Source: JAGVIE01 sp964520905
Lineage (GTDB): Bacteria; Bacteroidota; Ignavibacteria; UBA10030; SZUA-254
Direction of reading: 5' to 3'
Length of the DNA stretch: 64,000 nt
Assembly: GCA_964520905.1 (NCBI GenBank)
Contig: CAZFQL010000016.1
Location: 37,117 to 101,116, forward strand
Shown one piece after another: positions 15,546-25,462 of this stretch (positions within the stretch are counted from its first letter, which is position 1; the number at the start of each line of letters is the position of its first letter). Under the pieces are notes generated by a model, which was given only the letters and a program-made list of their open reading frames with translations, was not told the DNA's origin and did not search any database. The translations under genes were made by a program, and so were the position numbers.

Positions 15546-18502
15546 TGAAAAAATTGATATCGCATCGGAATAGATTTATGAGAGTTTATATTTCCATTAT
15601 AATATTGCTTGCCTTCGTTCAACCGGCTTACCCGCAATCAAAAGGAACCATCAAGGGTACTGTCGTAGAAAAAACATCCGGTGAACCACTTCCAAATGTG
15701 AATGTTGTTGTGAAGGGGACTTATTACGGCGCCGCTACGAACATCGAAGGGAATTTTACCATTGCGAATATTAATCCCGGATCATATACCGTTGAAGTCA
15801 GTCTCATCGGCTACAAGACGATCCAATATACAGGCATAAAAGTAACCGAGGGAGAATCGACTACACTCAACGTCAAGATGGACGAAACCGTTCTTACATT
15901 GGGACAAGAGGTTGTCATCATTGGTGAAAAACCACTCTTCAATATCGAAGAAACATCGAGCCGGCGGTCGATTACAAGCGAAGATATTCAGGTGACTGGT
16001 GTAAAAGACGTGAAGGATGTTGTCTCGCTTCAAACAGGAGTTGTACAATCGGATAACGAGATCCATATACGCGGCGGTCGTAGTTATGAAAATGCCTATC
16101 TCATCGACGGCATATCTGTTCAGGATCCTCTTGCAGGTCAGGGATTTGGTTTACAGATTGCTCCACAGGCAATAGCAGAGGTAGAAGTACTTACAGGCGG
16201 GTATAACGCTGAATATGGTCAGGCAACTTCCGGCGTTGTCAACATTACTACGAAAGAGGGCGCAAAAAATTATTCAGGCGCCGTGGCTCATAAAAGAGAT
16301 CACTTTGGATTCAATCTTGGTGGTGGTTATTTATTTCCTTTTCGAAACAAGTTTAATGTAAACAACTCAGCAGATGTCCTTTCTAATTTTAATACTGATA
16401 TTTATGAATTCAATCTAAGCGGACCGGAACCGATAACGACGTATGCTCTGCCGGCAATCGGATTGACAATTCCGGGAAGTCTAAGCTTCTTCTCAAATTT
16501 TTCCGCTAACTTTACCGATGGATATATGCGCTGGGTAGAAAAGATTGTCAATGGTAAGCCAGTCGGCTATGACGCATTTGCTCCGGACGGATTATATTCT
16601 ACAATACTCGGCGGTACAAAATATTCACCGAGGAGAAGCAACAGCTATTCAGGTCTGGCAAAATTAACTTATAAACCTGAAGCAACCATGAAATTATCAT
16701 ACGCGTTCAGCAAATCGATCCAGATCGATCAGAATTCACAAACTGTTCAGGCGACTCTCGATCGTGTAGAACCGAATCCCGGATACCAGTTTCTCTTTCA
16801 GAAAATTCCCGATAATGCGGCTACTTATACTCAGATAAACACCCAGCATAGTCTAAGTTGGACACACACTCTAAACACGAAAACTTTTTATGAAGTGAAG
16901 ATGAGTTTGTACACTGCTCATGTCCGCGGTGATGCAAATAAAAAAGCCACCGATCCCGATAAGCCCTTCGGTGATTATATCGAGCCGAAAGATATTGTTT
17001 CTTATCCGGTGGAATATTATTTCCCGAATCCCGGCTCAACAGATACCATCTATGTTATACCGGGGGATGGATTTTATGAATACGGAAGTCCGACTTCGTG
17101 GAGAGATCATTATCTGAAAGAATTTACCTTCAAGTTTGATTTTTCTACAACACCTACAGAAAAGCATAAAATAAAAGCAGGAATAGAAACTCGGTTTCAA
17201 GAGATGCAATTGATCGATATTATACAGCCATGGGTGAGGCCGCTCGGGTTCGATAATGATATCTATAAAGTATTTCCGGCGTACGGCGCTCTTTATGGCC
17301 AAGATGGAATAACAATGAGCGGGATGATCTTGAATTTCGGTTTACGTCTTGATTATTGGATCCCAGGCAAATATGTGGATGATGCGATCGAATCCGGGGC
17401 GGCAGTCCTTGTTCCGCAGGCAATAAAAGATCAATACACAAAAGATAGTTATAAATGGTTCGGAAGATATTGGAAAGCGCGCATAAGTCCGCGACTTGGA
17501 ATTTCACATCCTATCACGGATAACCAAACGCTCTTTTTCTCGTATGGACATTTTTCAAAACTGCCAAGACCGCAATTTGTTTACTCCAAGCTCGGCGGAA
17601 CAAAATCCCGTTCATCGTTCCAGACAATCGGCAATCCAAATCTAAATCCCGAGACTACTGTAGCATATGAACTCGGTCTCAGAAATCAGCTTACAGAGAA
17701 TGATGTTTTTTCGGTAACTGCATACTACAAAGATATCTTCGATTACATAACCGCAAAACAATTTCGCGCTATTATATCGGGTACGACGCGCGGTTTATAC
17801 ACAATTTATATTAACCAGGATTATGCCCGTATTCGCGGTATTGAGTTGGAGTATAAAACACGAATCGGAAAAATGTTCAGAGCGACATTATCTGGTTCTT
17901 ACAGCATTGCTACCGGAAAAAGTTCTGCCGCAAACGAAAACGTTTACAACATCCAGCAGGGCGTAGAAGAGAATCTGAAAGAAAATTATGTGGTATGGGA
18001 CAGACCATGGCAGGCGTCGGCAAATCTGAATTTTAATATTCCCAAAAACGATCCTCTATTCGCATTCGGAAGAGGCATTCTCGATGATTACAATGTTTAC
18101 ATCCGGTTATTTTTCCAATCGGGAAAGAGATATACGCCACAGAAGTTTTATCGTTATAATCCAACGACCGGAAGACCTGAGTACCAGTCTGATCGAACAA
18201 AGCTTTACGGAGAAATCGGAAGCAATTGGTTCTATACTGACCTGAACTTTGAAAAATATTTATCCTTTGATTTTATAAAATTAGTTTTAAGCTTAGAAAT
18301 CCAGAATGTTTTCAATAATAAAAATTCTCAGATAATCAATCCAATAACCGGAACCGCATATGAATACGGTCAAGTAACGCCAACAGATTGGAACGATCCG
18401 TTATATCCGGATTTAACCGCGCCGTTGGAGCCATATCCATATAATCCGGCTCGTTATCTTAATCCCCGCACATTCAAACTCGGTTTATCTTTAAGGTTCT
18501 AA
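15545..18502 (+). CDS. TonB-dependent outer-membrane receptor with carboxypeptidase-like regulatory domain
   Basis: 985 residues. Signal peptide (VYISIIILLAFVQPAYPQ), then a CarboxypepD_reg-like domain (GTIKGTVVEKTSGEPLPNV, about 33-115), a plug domain (VKDVVSLQTGV...IHIRGGRSYENAYLIDGI, about 140-240) and a long beta-barrel ending in Phe (FKLGLSLRF), the usual C-terminal signal for BAM. The start ATG overlaps the preceding lipoprotein's stop by 1 nt; SusC-like receptors often pair with a surface lipoprotein in this way, but the partner here is not recognisably SusD. Imported substrate or exact role unknown. Confidence 0.88.
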   Translation: MKKLISHRNRFMRVYISIIILLAFVQPAYPQSKGTIKGTVVEKTSGEPLPNVNVVVKGTYYGAATNIEGNFTIANINPGSYTVEVSLIGYKTIQYTGIKVTEGESTTLNVKMDETVLTLGQEVVIIGEKPLFNIEETSSRRSITSEDIQVTGVKDVKDVVSLQTGVVQSDNEIHIRGGRSYENAYLIDGISVQDPLAGQGFGLQIAPQAIAEVEVLTGGYNAEYGQATSGVVNITTKEGAKNYSGAVAHKRDHFGFNLGGGYLFPFRNKFNVNNSADVLSNFNTDIYEFNLSGPEPITTYALPAIGLTIPGSLSFFSNFSANFTDGYMRWVEKIVNGKPVGYDAFAPDGLYSTILGGTKYSPRRSNSYSGLAKLTYKPEATMKLSYAFSKSIQIDQNSQTVQATLDRVEPNPGYQFLFQKIPDNAATYTQINTQHSLSWTHTLNTKTFYEVKMSLYTAHVRGDANKKATDPDKPFGDYIEPKDIVSYPVEYYFPNPGSTDTIYVIPGDGFYEYGSPTSWRDHYLKEFTFKFDFSTTPTEKHKIKAGIETRFQEMQLIDIIQPWVRPLGFDNDIYKVFPAYGALYGQDGITMSGMILNFGLRLDYWIPGKYVDDAIESGAAVLVPQAIKDQYTKDSYKWFGRYWKARISPRLGISHPITDNQTLFFSYGHFSKLPRPQFVYSKLGGTKSRSSFQTIGNPNLNPETTVAYELGLRNQLTENDVFSVTAYYKDIFDYITAKQFRAIISGTTRGLYTIYINQDYARIRGIELEYKTRIGKMFRATLSGSYSIATGKSSAANENVYNIQQGVEENLKENYVVWDRPWQASANLNFNIPKNDPLFAFGRGILDDYNVYIRLFFQSGKRYTPQKFYRYNPTTGRPEYQSDRTKLYGEIGSNWFYTDLNFEKYLSFDFIKLVLSLEIQNVFNNKNSQIINPITGTAYEYGQVTPTDWNDPLYPDLTAPLEPYPYNPARYLNPRTFKLGLSLRF

Positions 18503-18514
18503 GGCATCAGGAAA

Positions 18515-19567
18515 ATGATTATTATGAAAGTTAAAAAGATAATAGAGAGATTGATGAAGTTTAGATATAGCATACTTGTAATTATTCTACTAATGCTCGA
18601 TGCGCAACTCAACGCACAATTGATTCCCAATTTAGGCGGACAGCGTGTAGGCATATCGGCTTTCCAGTTTCTTAAAATCGGCGTCGGTGCGCGTGCAACT
18701 GCATTGGGTGAATCGTTTGTGGCTATAGGCAACGATGCATCATCACTCTATTGGAATCCCGCAGGATTATTACAAGCCGATGGAAACCAAGTGATCTTGT
18801 CGCATACCCAGTATGTTGCAGATATTAAGCATGAATTCCTCGGAGCAACTTATAAATTGACTCCATCGGATATTGTCGGAGTCAGTATCATTTCTCTATC
18901 GATGAACGATATGCCTGTAACAAACGAAACAAACCCGCACGGAACAGGGGAGATGTTTAAATACGGCGACCTCGCTATCGGTGTAACATACGCAAGGCAG
19001 TTAACGGATCAATTCAGCTTCGGCACGACTATCAAATACATTGAAGAGACTCTCGATATTCTAAAAATGCGGAGTGTGTTGGTAGATATCGGAACATATT
19101 ATTGGACTGGTTTGGGAACCGTACGGTTTGCAGTTGTTGTAACGAATTTTGGCGGAGACGTATCGCCATCGGGTAGTGTGAACCTTTTCGAGGATTCTAC
19201 AATTACTAATTTCCAATCATTCTCACCACCGACTTTATTCAAAGTCGGTATCGCATTCGAACCATATCAAACTGAATTGCACAAAGTAACATCATCGCTC
19301 CAGTTAAATCACCCTAATGATAACGTTGAGAATATAAGATTGGGCACTGAATATACATGGAACGATTTATTATCTCTTAGAGTCGGTTTGAAGCGCACAT
19401 TCGGAGAGCAATTGCTCGGAAAGGACGGCTCTTCCGAAGACGATTTTACCTGTGGCTTCGGAGTCAAGGTGCCGGTAAGTTTTTCAAAAATGAATGTCGA
19501 TTACAGTTTTGCCAACTTCAACAGGTTGGGCGGCGTACACAGAATTTCTTTATTGTTCACTTACTAA
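18515..19567 (+). CDS. PorV/PorQ-family outer-membrane protein
   Basis: 350 residues. A signal peptide (RYSILVIILLMLDAQLNAQ) precedes the family hallmark FLKIGVGARATALGESFVA-IGNDASSLYWNPAGL, typical of PorV/PorQ (UPF0164-like) beta-barrels that shuttle T9SS cargo to the attachment machinery. The barrel ends in a C-terminal strand (RISLLFTY). ATGs at 18515, 18524 and 18554 are all possible starts; the first is listed, and AGGA lies just before it. It is 12 nt after the TonB receptor, and its presence among T9SS cargo genes suggests a dedicated export/anchoring helper (inference). Confidence 0.82.
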   Translation: MIIMKVKKIIERLMKFRYSILVIILLMLDAQLNAQLIPNLGGQRVGISAFQFLKIGVGARATALGESFVAIGNDASSLYWNPAGLLQADGNQVILSHTQYVADIKHEFLGATYKLTPSDIVGVSIISLSMNDMPVTNETNPHGTGEMFKYGDLAIGVTYARQLTDQFSFGTTIKYIEETLDILKMRSVLVDIGTYYWTGLGTVRFAVVVTNFGGDVSPSGSVNLFEDSTITNFQSFSPPTLFKVGIAFEPYQTELHKVTSSLQLNHPNDNVENIRLGTEYTWNDLLSLRVGLKRTFGEQLLGKDGSSEDDFTCGFGVKVPVSFSKMNVDYSFANFNRLGGVHRISLLFTY

Positions 19568-19574
19568 AAGATTT

Positions 19575-20672
19575 ATGAAGATCAAGCAGTCATATATACC
19601 GATAATATCAATTCTAATTTTTCTTTTATTGATAACCGGATGTACCGGAGATGAAAAATATCCGATTAATAAATTGGTTAGTGTTTCGTACAACAGCGTA
19701 AACGATACTTCATACGTTGAAATCACGCCCTCATTTACCGGCTTTAATAATCCTACCGCAATTCTCGCAGGCAACGATCAACTGCTTTACATAGCCGATA
19801 AGAATAACAATAGACTTGTACAGATGAATGAAGCCGGAATCATTCTGGAAACACGTGAGATTTTAAAACCTATAGCTATAGCGCAGGATCTTCGGCTCGA
19901 TCTTTTGGTATCCGGGGAAATATATTATCCCGCTTCAGGCGATACGATAGGCGCTATATTTAGGATTCATCTTTATGAAGCGGCACATCATCTCGCTCAA
20001 GCACAGATAGAAACAGTCTGGATTGAGCCGTCAAAACCTAACAGGAGATTCACCGGTATCGGCGTATTGCTTGAAAACCAATATTTTGTAGCGTGCGATG
20101 GTCCAGATAATTCAAGTTTCATCGATCCGGATAGCAAAGTAATTTGGTTCGATAAGAACGACAATAAGATCACGACCCTAAGTGATCTGACGACCCGTGC
20201 CGGATCCGGGATAACGGATATTCTCAGACCGACAGGCATTGCAATGTTCCCGAACAGCAACGATTTTGTGTTAACTCAAAGCTCAGTTAATGGTACTATG
20301 CCGTACTGTGCGCTGTGGATGGTCTATACGAAACTTCCCGATGAGGGATGGAATCCGAAGTTCAATCCAACTAAACCGGAAGAAAAGTATCGCGATTTCA
20401 TTAAGCCGAACCGCTTTGTCGAACCGTCGGCGCCGGTAATTGGTGGATCGTATGCAGACATATTTATCATAGATAGCAAACTGGATTCATTGGTAAAATT
20501 CGATCGGAGAGGGAATTTCAAATCCGAATCTTTCGGAGCGGCTGCCTTGAAGTTATTAGATAGACCGCCTTTGAAAAATCCGAAAGGCGTTGCATTCAAA
20601 GTCAAGACATTGTATATCGCCGACAGCGGCAACGATATGATCCGGCGATTCCGGCTCTCTACCGATAAATAA
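19575..20672 (+). CDS. NHL-like beta-propeller lipoprotein
   Basis: 365 residues from ATG 19575; the open frame extends back into the PorV-like gene, but the lipoprotein signal (IKQSYIPIISILIFLLLITGC) begins here. The body has NHL/SMP30-like blades: FNNPTAILAGNDQLLYIADKNNNRLVQMN, ILRPTGIAMFPNSNDFVL, and at the end LKNPKGVAFKVKTLYIADSGNDMIRRF. Such propellers are usually binding scaffolds. Membrane-anchored by its lipid; partner unknown. Last gene of the compact 13770-20672 run before a 110-nt gap. Confidence 0.75.
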   Translation: MKIKQSYIPIISILIFLLLITGCTGDEKYPINKLVSVSYNSVNDTSYVEITPSFTGFNNPTAILAGNDQLLYIADKNNNRLVQMNEAGIILETREILKPIAIAQDLRLDLLVSGEIYYPASGDTIGAIFRIHLYEAAHHLAQAQIETVWIEPSKPNRRFTGIGVLLENQYFVACDGPDNSSFIDPDSKVIWFDKNDNKITTLSDLTTRAGSGITDILRPTGIAMFPNSNDFVLTQSSVNGTMPYCALWMVYTKLPDEGWNPKFNPTKPEEKYRDFIKPNRFVEPSAPVIGGSYADIFIIDSKLDSLVKFDRRGNFKSESFGAAALKLLDRPPLKNPKGVAFKVKTLYIADSGNDMIRRFRLSTDK

Positions 20673-20782
20673 TTATCTTAAATGTAAAGATTCATCTAAG
20701 TCATCAAAATCTTTTTTTATTTTATTGAAGATAATTCCTTTCCATAACAGGAAAATATTCTATTAATATTGATTGAACTTCG

Positions 20783-21874
20783 ATGATTAAATCAATCTTA
20801 TCACTAATAATATTTTGCCAACTTCTTCTAATTGCACAACCGAAGGGAGCGACGTCGGTTGTCGCAACTTATTCAATAGCCGCATGGGATTCATCCACAG
20901 GTGATTTAGGTGTAGCAGTTCAATCTAAATTCCTCGGCGTTGGGGCGGTCGTTCCTTATGCAAAAGCAGGCGTTGGCGCGATTGCTACACAAGCTCTTGC
21001 TAATACGACATTCGGACCCAGAGGATTGGAACTACTTGAAAGCGGTGCGACTGCACAGCAAACCGTAGAACAACTGATCCGAGATGACACAAGCGCAGCT
21101 TACAGACAGGTAGGAGTTATAGATGCGCACGGAAACTCTTTCGCTTACACAGGTCCGGGATGTAATAATTACGCAGGGCATATTTACGGCTCCACTTACA
21201 CAGTGCAGGGCAATATACTTGCCGGAAGAGAAGTTCTCATAGCGATGGCACAAACATTTGAAAGTTCCACCGGCGATCTTGCCGACCGCTTGCTAAACGC
21301 TCTTGATGCGGGAGAAAAAGCAGGCGGAGATAAAAGAGGCAGGCAGTCTGCCGCGCTTCTCGTTGTGCAGGATAAAGGCGGTTATGGCGGATTCAACGAT
21401 AGGATGATTGACATACGTGTAGATGATGATTCTTTGCCGCTCGTTGAACTGCGAAGAATTTACAACCTATGGAAGGTAACATTTTTATTCGATGCTCGCC
21501 TGAGGATGATCGCTGAATTAAACAGGAAGAAAAAATTCATTCAGGCAGATGCAGAGAAAAAAAGATTGACTGAGGTAATGAACGCTCAATTGCGCCTGAA
21601 ACCCGATGATCCTGCTTTATTGAACAACATTGCATGGATACTCGCCACAAACGAAATCGATTACGAGCGGGCATTGGAACTCGCCAAACGCGCAGTCAAG
21701 CTGGCTCCCGGTCAGCTATCTTATCTGGATACAATGGCGGAATGTTTTTTCCGACTAGGCGGTTACGAAGACGCGATTGCGATTGAAAAAGAACTTGTAG
21801 AAAAGAATCCAACAGATCCGTATTATTACCGACAGCTTCAAAAATTTAAAGAGGCAAAACCAACTATAAAATAA
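20783..21874 (+). CDS. secreted DUF1028 protein with TPR C-terminus
   Basis: 363 residues. Signal peptide (IKSILSLIIFCQLLLIAQP), then the DUF1028 domain (about 20-235) whose landmarks are TYSIAAWDSSTGDLGVAVQSKFLGVGAVVPYAK-like sequence, ATQALANTTFGPRGL and a GGDKRGRQSAALLV segment. DUF1028 is considered related to Ntn-hydrolases, but its function is unproven. The last about 100 residues are TPR-like (DPALLNNIAWILATN...LDTMAECFFRLGGYEDAI), a protein-protein interaction surface. Probably periplasmic; the combination hints at an amidohydrolase-like scaffold (inference). Confidence 0.82.
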   Translation: MIKSILSLIIFCQLLLIAQPKGATSVVATYSIAAWDSSTGDLGVAVQSKFLGVGAVVPYAKAGVGAIATQALANTTFGPRGLELLESGATAQQTVEQLIRDDTSAAYRQVGVIDAHGNSFAYTGPGCNNYAGHIYGSTYTVQGNILAGREVLIAMAQTFESSTGDLADRLLNALDAGEKAGGDKRGRQSAALLVVQDKGGYGGFNDRMIDIRVDDDSLPLVELRRIYNLWKVTFLFDARLRMIAELNRKKKFIQADAEKKRLTEVMNAQLRLKPDDPALLNNIAWILATNEIDYERALELAKRAVKLAPGQLSYLDTMAECFFRLGGYEDAIAIEKELVEKNPTDPYYYRQLQKFKEAKPTIK

Positions 21875-21887
21875 TCGTGGAGGTAGT

Positions 21888-24710
21888 ATGTATAAAGCTA
21901 TACTATTTATTTTCTGTGTTAGTGTTTTATTTCAAGAAAGTATATTCTCCCAGTTAAGCGATCCATCGCTTCGTAGGATTGGATATCTTGATTCAAATGC
22001 TATTTCAGTATCGTTCTATAACGACGGCGCTTTCTCCGGATTTAACATCGGAACTGATATACGCGGGAGATGGCAGGGCAACGATTATATCGGTGATATG
22101 AGTTTCATGATCGGTCTTGAGTTTCCGATCCACGATTACACAGGCGATGGAACTCCCGATACACTTCATACGGTCATCATACCCCGCGGTCCAAGATTTG
22201 GGCAAGTAAGTGAAACAAGTCCTGTTGACGGGCACTTCTGGGGCTTCAACCCTATATATGGTTTTCTCGATTCATCTCAACAGAGCGTTGCAATGAGCAA
22301 CAATCCAGCATCATGGCCCACTCTTTGGGCAGACCACCCAGAATGGGGTTCGGGTGTCTGGAACGGATTCAAAGGACCCAATACATTCTCGACGACGCTC
22401 GAGACATACTTTAAAGTTGATGATGCATGGGATGATGAATTTAACGGTTACTTCTTGCCCGATTCAAGTGATTCGACGATAAAAGGATACGGCATCACTG
22501 TCGGTATTCGCTACTTCCAATCGAATAATCCTCTTTATAAAAATGTAATTATCAGGATGTTCGATATTACGAACAACAGCGATTACACATACGAAAAAGT
22601 TTTTTTGGGAAATATTACAGGTTCCATGCTCGGTGGAGACGGCGATAGTGGTGATGACATGGTATTCTATGACAGCGATAATGATTTTGTATATTCATGG
22701 GATTATGATTGTATTGGAAATATCGGACAACACATCGGTTACATTGCCGAAGGATTTATCCAGGCACCGGGGAATAATAGGATTGGAAATTACGATGGAT
22801 TTAATATTTCAGCATCTCCCGATATGAGCGATGATGAACATTTATGGAAAAGGTTTTTACCGGGGAATATAGATACTTTGCTCCCTATTTATCCTCAAGA
22901 TGGTGATTATATGTACGGCACCAATTATTTCTCATTAGCTCCCGGCGAAACAAAACGAGTGGTTACCGTACTAGCGCTTGGGAATACATTTTCCGATGTA
23001 ACGCAGGAAGTTCTGTACGCACGCGCATTATGGAATTCACAATTCGATACATCCGTAGTACTGAACTCGATTAAATTGTTAAACCTCGATTATCATTGTA
23101 CGCTTAGCGGCGAACAAACTATTCAATGGAATTCACTCCGCAACGAAGGTACCATAGACCTCTGGTATAGCGTGGATAACGGAGAGACATGGGAACAAAT
23201 TGCTTTGTCACAGCCGAATACCGGCTCGTTTCTTCTTAACACAAATGAATTGGAAGATACTCCGTTTGGCGTGTTTAAAATCTTTATAAAAGATTCCCTC
23301 GGAAATATCTACGGCTTCAACCAATCCCATGTTTTCACTGTTAATAATAGCGTAAATGGAAAGCCGTATGTTAGAATTCTCAGTCCAATATTTTCTTCCG
23401 ATACTGTGATCAATGATCTCAGTATAGATTCACAACTTTTAATTGGCGATGCCGAACCAAATCCGCTGAATGTTCTCCTCTATTACAGCATAGATGACGG
23501 CAAGAATTATAAATTATTTGAAACTTATTCAACAACTCCCGATACATTACCGCAAGCGCATTCGATCAATCTTTCATTGTTAGCAAATTCCACGACATCA
23601 AAATTAAAAATCGTTGTAATGGATGATAGTCTCTCTTCGTTTGACACTACATCAACGTTTTCGAAAATCACTGTGCGAGACACACTACCTGCCAGCATGG
23701 TCAAGTTAATCTCAGGTTATTGTACGATACCATATCGTATAAATATAATCGATTCATCACAGTTAGTATGGAATTATTATCTTGTCACATTTGACGATAC
23801 TGCAGCAACAGGACAAAAATATTTAACGGTCCGAAATACATCAAGCGGTGTCGATAAGATCAGTCATGAACCTATTATGCCTTACACCGAATCTTCATTA
23901 TTTGACGGGTTATCATTTTATTGCGAAGATCGAGCAACACAAATCGATTCGAATAATTCCGGCTGGAATCCCGGGACTGTTCGTCCTCTGAGGTTTACTT
24001 TCGGTAAATTCTTTTGGAGTACAACGTATCCTGCATATAATGGTTATAGGTTACCAAATGATTACCAGATAATATTTTACGATCATATCGTCGATACATC
24101 GCTCGCCGATACATTGTACCCGGCAAGTGCTATAATACCATCACAACCGATCAATTTTATTGTAAAGAATGTACAGAAGAATGAAAATATTAAATGTGTT
24201 TACTGGAAAACGGGGACTCTCTCGACAGTATTTAGCATTTACTTTGTTGAAAATGTGGGTACACAGAAGAAGCGAACATGGCGACTAAATTTGTACGAAA
24301 CGGTCGGAGGCGCTTTATTGCCAACGAGCGATACATTATCGCTCAATACGATTAAAGGGTTATCGCATCTCGATTCGATTTTCATAGGCGATGTATGTGA
24401 TGTTCCGGATAATAATTTATTACCGGCGGAATTTAAACTCGATCATAATTACCCGAATCCTTTCAATCCGGTCACAACAATCAAGTACCAGATTCCGATG
24501 CTTAGCAAGGTTAAACTCTGTGTCTATAATATCCTGGGACAGCTTGTAATTACACTAATTGATGGTGTTGAACAAGCCGGATATCGATCGGTTAATTGGA
24601 ATGCCGCCAACGTCTCAAGCGGTGTTTACTATTATCGATTTGAAGCCCAAACTCTTGTCAATCCTCATATCGGGTATGAGCGTACAGGAAAGATGATAGT
24701 TATTAAATAA
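21888..24710 (+). CDS. large secreted protein with T9SS sorting domain
   Basis: 940 residues. The Shine-Dalgarno GGAGG is 5 nt upstream of the ATG. A signal peptide (YKAILFIFCVSVLFQESIFSQ) is followed by a long N-terminal region rich in Trp, Tyr, Asp and Gly (residues about 30-400), then Ig-like segments (IDLWYSVDNGETWEQI; VLLYYSIDDGKNYKLF) and a type A sorting domain (LDHNYPNPFNPVTTIKYQIP...LCVYNILGQLVITL...GVYYYRFEA...GKMIVIK). Related in build to the protein at 9335. Exported to the surface; no enzymatic motif recognised. Confidence 0.78.
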   Translation: MYKAILFIFCVSVLFQESIFSQLSDPSLRRIGYLDSNAISVSFYNDGAFSGFNIGTDIRGRWQGNDYIGDMSFMIGLEFPIHDYTGDGTPDTLHTVIIPRGPRFGQVSETSPVDGHFWGFNPIYGFLDSSQQSVAMSNNPASWPTLWADHPEWGSGVWNGFKGPNTFSTTLETYFKVDDAWDDEFNGYFLPDSSDSTIKGYGITVGIRYFQSNNPLYKNVIIRMFDITNNSDYTYEKVFLGNITGSMLGGDGDSGDDMVFYDSDNDFVYSWDYDCIGNIGQHIGYIAEGFIQAPGNNRIGNYDGFNISASPDMSDDEHLWKRFLPGNIDTLLPIYPQDGDYMYGTNYFSLAPGETKRVVTVLALGNTFSDVTQEVLYARALWNSQFDTSVVLNSIKLLNLDYHCTLSGEQTIQWNSLRNEGTIDLWYSVDNGETWEQIALSQPNTGSFLLNTNELEDTPFGVFKIFIKDSLGNIYGFNQSHVFTVNNSVNGKPYVRILSPIFSSDTVINDLSIDSQLLIGDAEPNPLNVLLYYSIDDGKNYKLFETYSTTPDTLPQAHSINLSLLANSTTSKLKIVVMDDSLSSFDTTSTFSKITVRDTLPASMVKLISGYCTIPYRINIIDSSQLVWNYYLVTFDDTAATGQKYLTVRNTSSGVDKISHEPIMPYTESSLFDGLSFYCEDRATQIDSNNSGWNPGTVRPLRFTFGKFFWSTTYPAYNGYRLPNDYQIIFYDHIVDTSLADTLYPASAIIPSQPINFIVKNVQKNENIKCVYWKTGTLSTVFSIYFVENVGTQKKRTWRLNLYETVGGALLPTSDTLSLNTIKGLSHLDSIFIGDVCDVPDNNLLPAEFKLDHNYPNPFNPVTTIKYQIPMLSKVKLCVYNILGQLVITLIDGVEQAGYRSVNWNAANVSSGVYYYRFEAQTLVNPHIGYERTGKMIVIK

Positions 24711-24740
24711 CTTTTTTTATTATCGTGCAACTAACCAAAA

Positions 24741-25259
24741 ATGTCGCGATCCAGGATTAGTTATATTTTATTAATATTGGCTGGAAGTTTATTCTTATTA
24801 CTTTTGGTAGGATGTTCATCCCGTCACAAGAATATTTCACCGTATGAAATCAATTTCAACGGAATCCGACTTTATCTTAACAAAGACCAGGCGCTTACGA
24901 TCATCCCATCGCTGAAATGCTCGCCGATTGGCAGCAACAGTGATACTTGCTTATGGATATTGTCGGCTCAACAAAGAACCGGTAATTTACGCAGCATAGA
25001 TAGAATTAAGTTAGTCTTTCATGATGATAAGCTTAAGGCGTTCCGTGTCTATTATTCTCAACTCCTCGATTTCGAATTCAACAATCTTGAGAAAAATGTC
25101 AGACAACAATACAGTTATCCATTAAAAGACACAACGGTAACTGACTGGAAATACGATTCACTGCGGATCACGCTGACCTCGAATAGAAGAGAACACTGGA
25201 CACGTAAATTCAGGATATTCACACCTGAGCTTGAGTTTCGCGATGAAATTGAAGACTAA
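24741..25259 (+). CDS. small lipoprotein, unknown function
   Basis: 172 residues with a lipoprotein signal (ISYILLILAGSLFLLLLVGC, Cys at about 25) followed by SSRHKN. The mature part is charged and mixed alpha/beta (INFNGIRLYLNKDQALTIIPSL...IDRIKLVFHDDKLKAFRVYYSQLL). No family recognised. It is the last gene of the export block, 30 nt after the preceding T9SS protein. Confidence 0.65.
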   Translation: MSRSRISYILLILAGSLFLLLLVGCSSRHKNISPYEINFNGIRLYLNKDQALTIIPSLKCSPIGSNSDTCLWILSAQQRTGNLRSIDRIKLVFHDDKLKAFRVYYSQLLDFEFNNLEKNVRQQYSYPLKDTTVTDWKYDSLRITLTSNRREHWTRKFRIFTPELEFRDEIED

Positions 25260-25277
25260 GATTGAGCGCTAAATTTG
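25249..25277 (+). promoter_or_regulatory. putative promoter for tRNA-Ser(GCT)
   Basis: TTG (25249-25251), 18 nt, then TAAATTTG (25270-25277), which matches TAnnTTTG exactly. It lies 66 nt before the tRNA and overlaps the end of the preceding lipoprotein gene. Confidence 0.45.
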
Positions 25278-25343
25278 TGATAGTCTTGCAACTCAATTGA
25301 TAAATTAGTACATTAAAAAAGATTTTTTTTAAGTTACATCCAC

Positions 25344-25433
25344 GGAGAGGTGGGTGAGTGGCTGAAACCAGCGGTTTGCTAAACCGCCGTACGGGGTCAA
25401 CTTGTACCGAGAGTTCAAATCTCTCCCTCTCCG
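25344..25433 (+). tRNA. tRNA-Ser (anticodon GCT)
   Basis: 90-nt class II tRNA. Acceptor GGAGAGG/CCTCTCC, discriminator G, anticodon stem GCGGTTT-G-CTAAACCGC with GCT at 25378-25380, long variable arm (TACGGGGTCAACTTGTA) and T-arm GAGTTCAAATCTC. CCA is not encoded. A broken GIY-YIG gene and a scrambled partial copy of this tRNA follow. Confidence 0.97.
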
Positions 25434-25462
25434 CCCAACGCGTTGAGTTTTCAACAAGGTGG

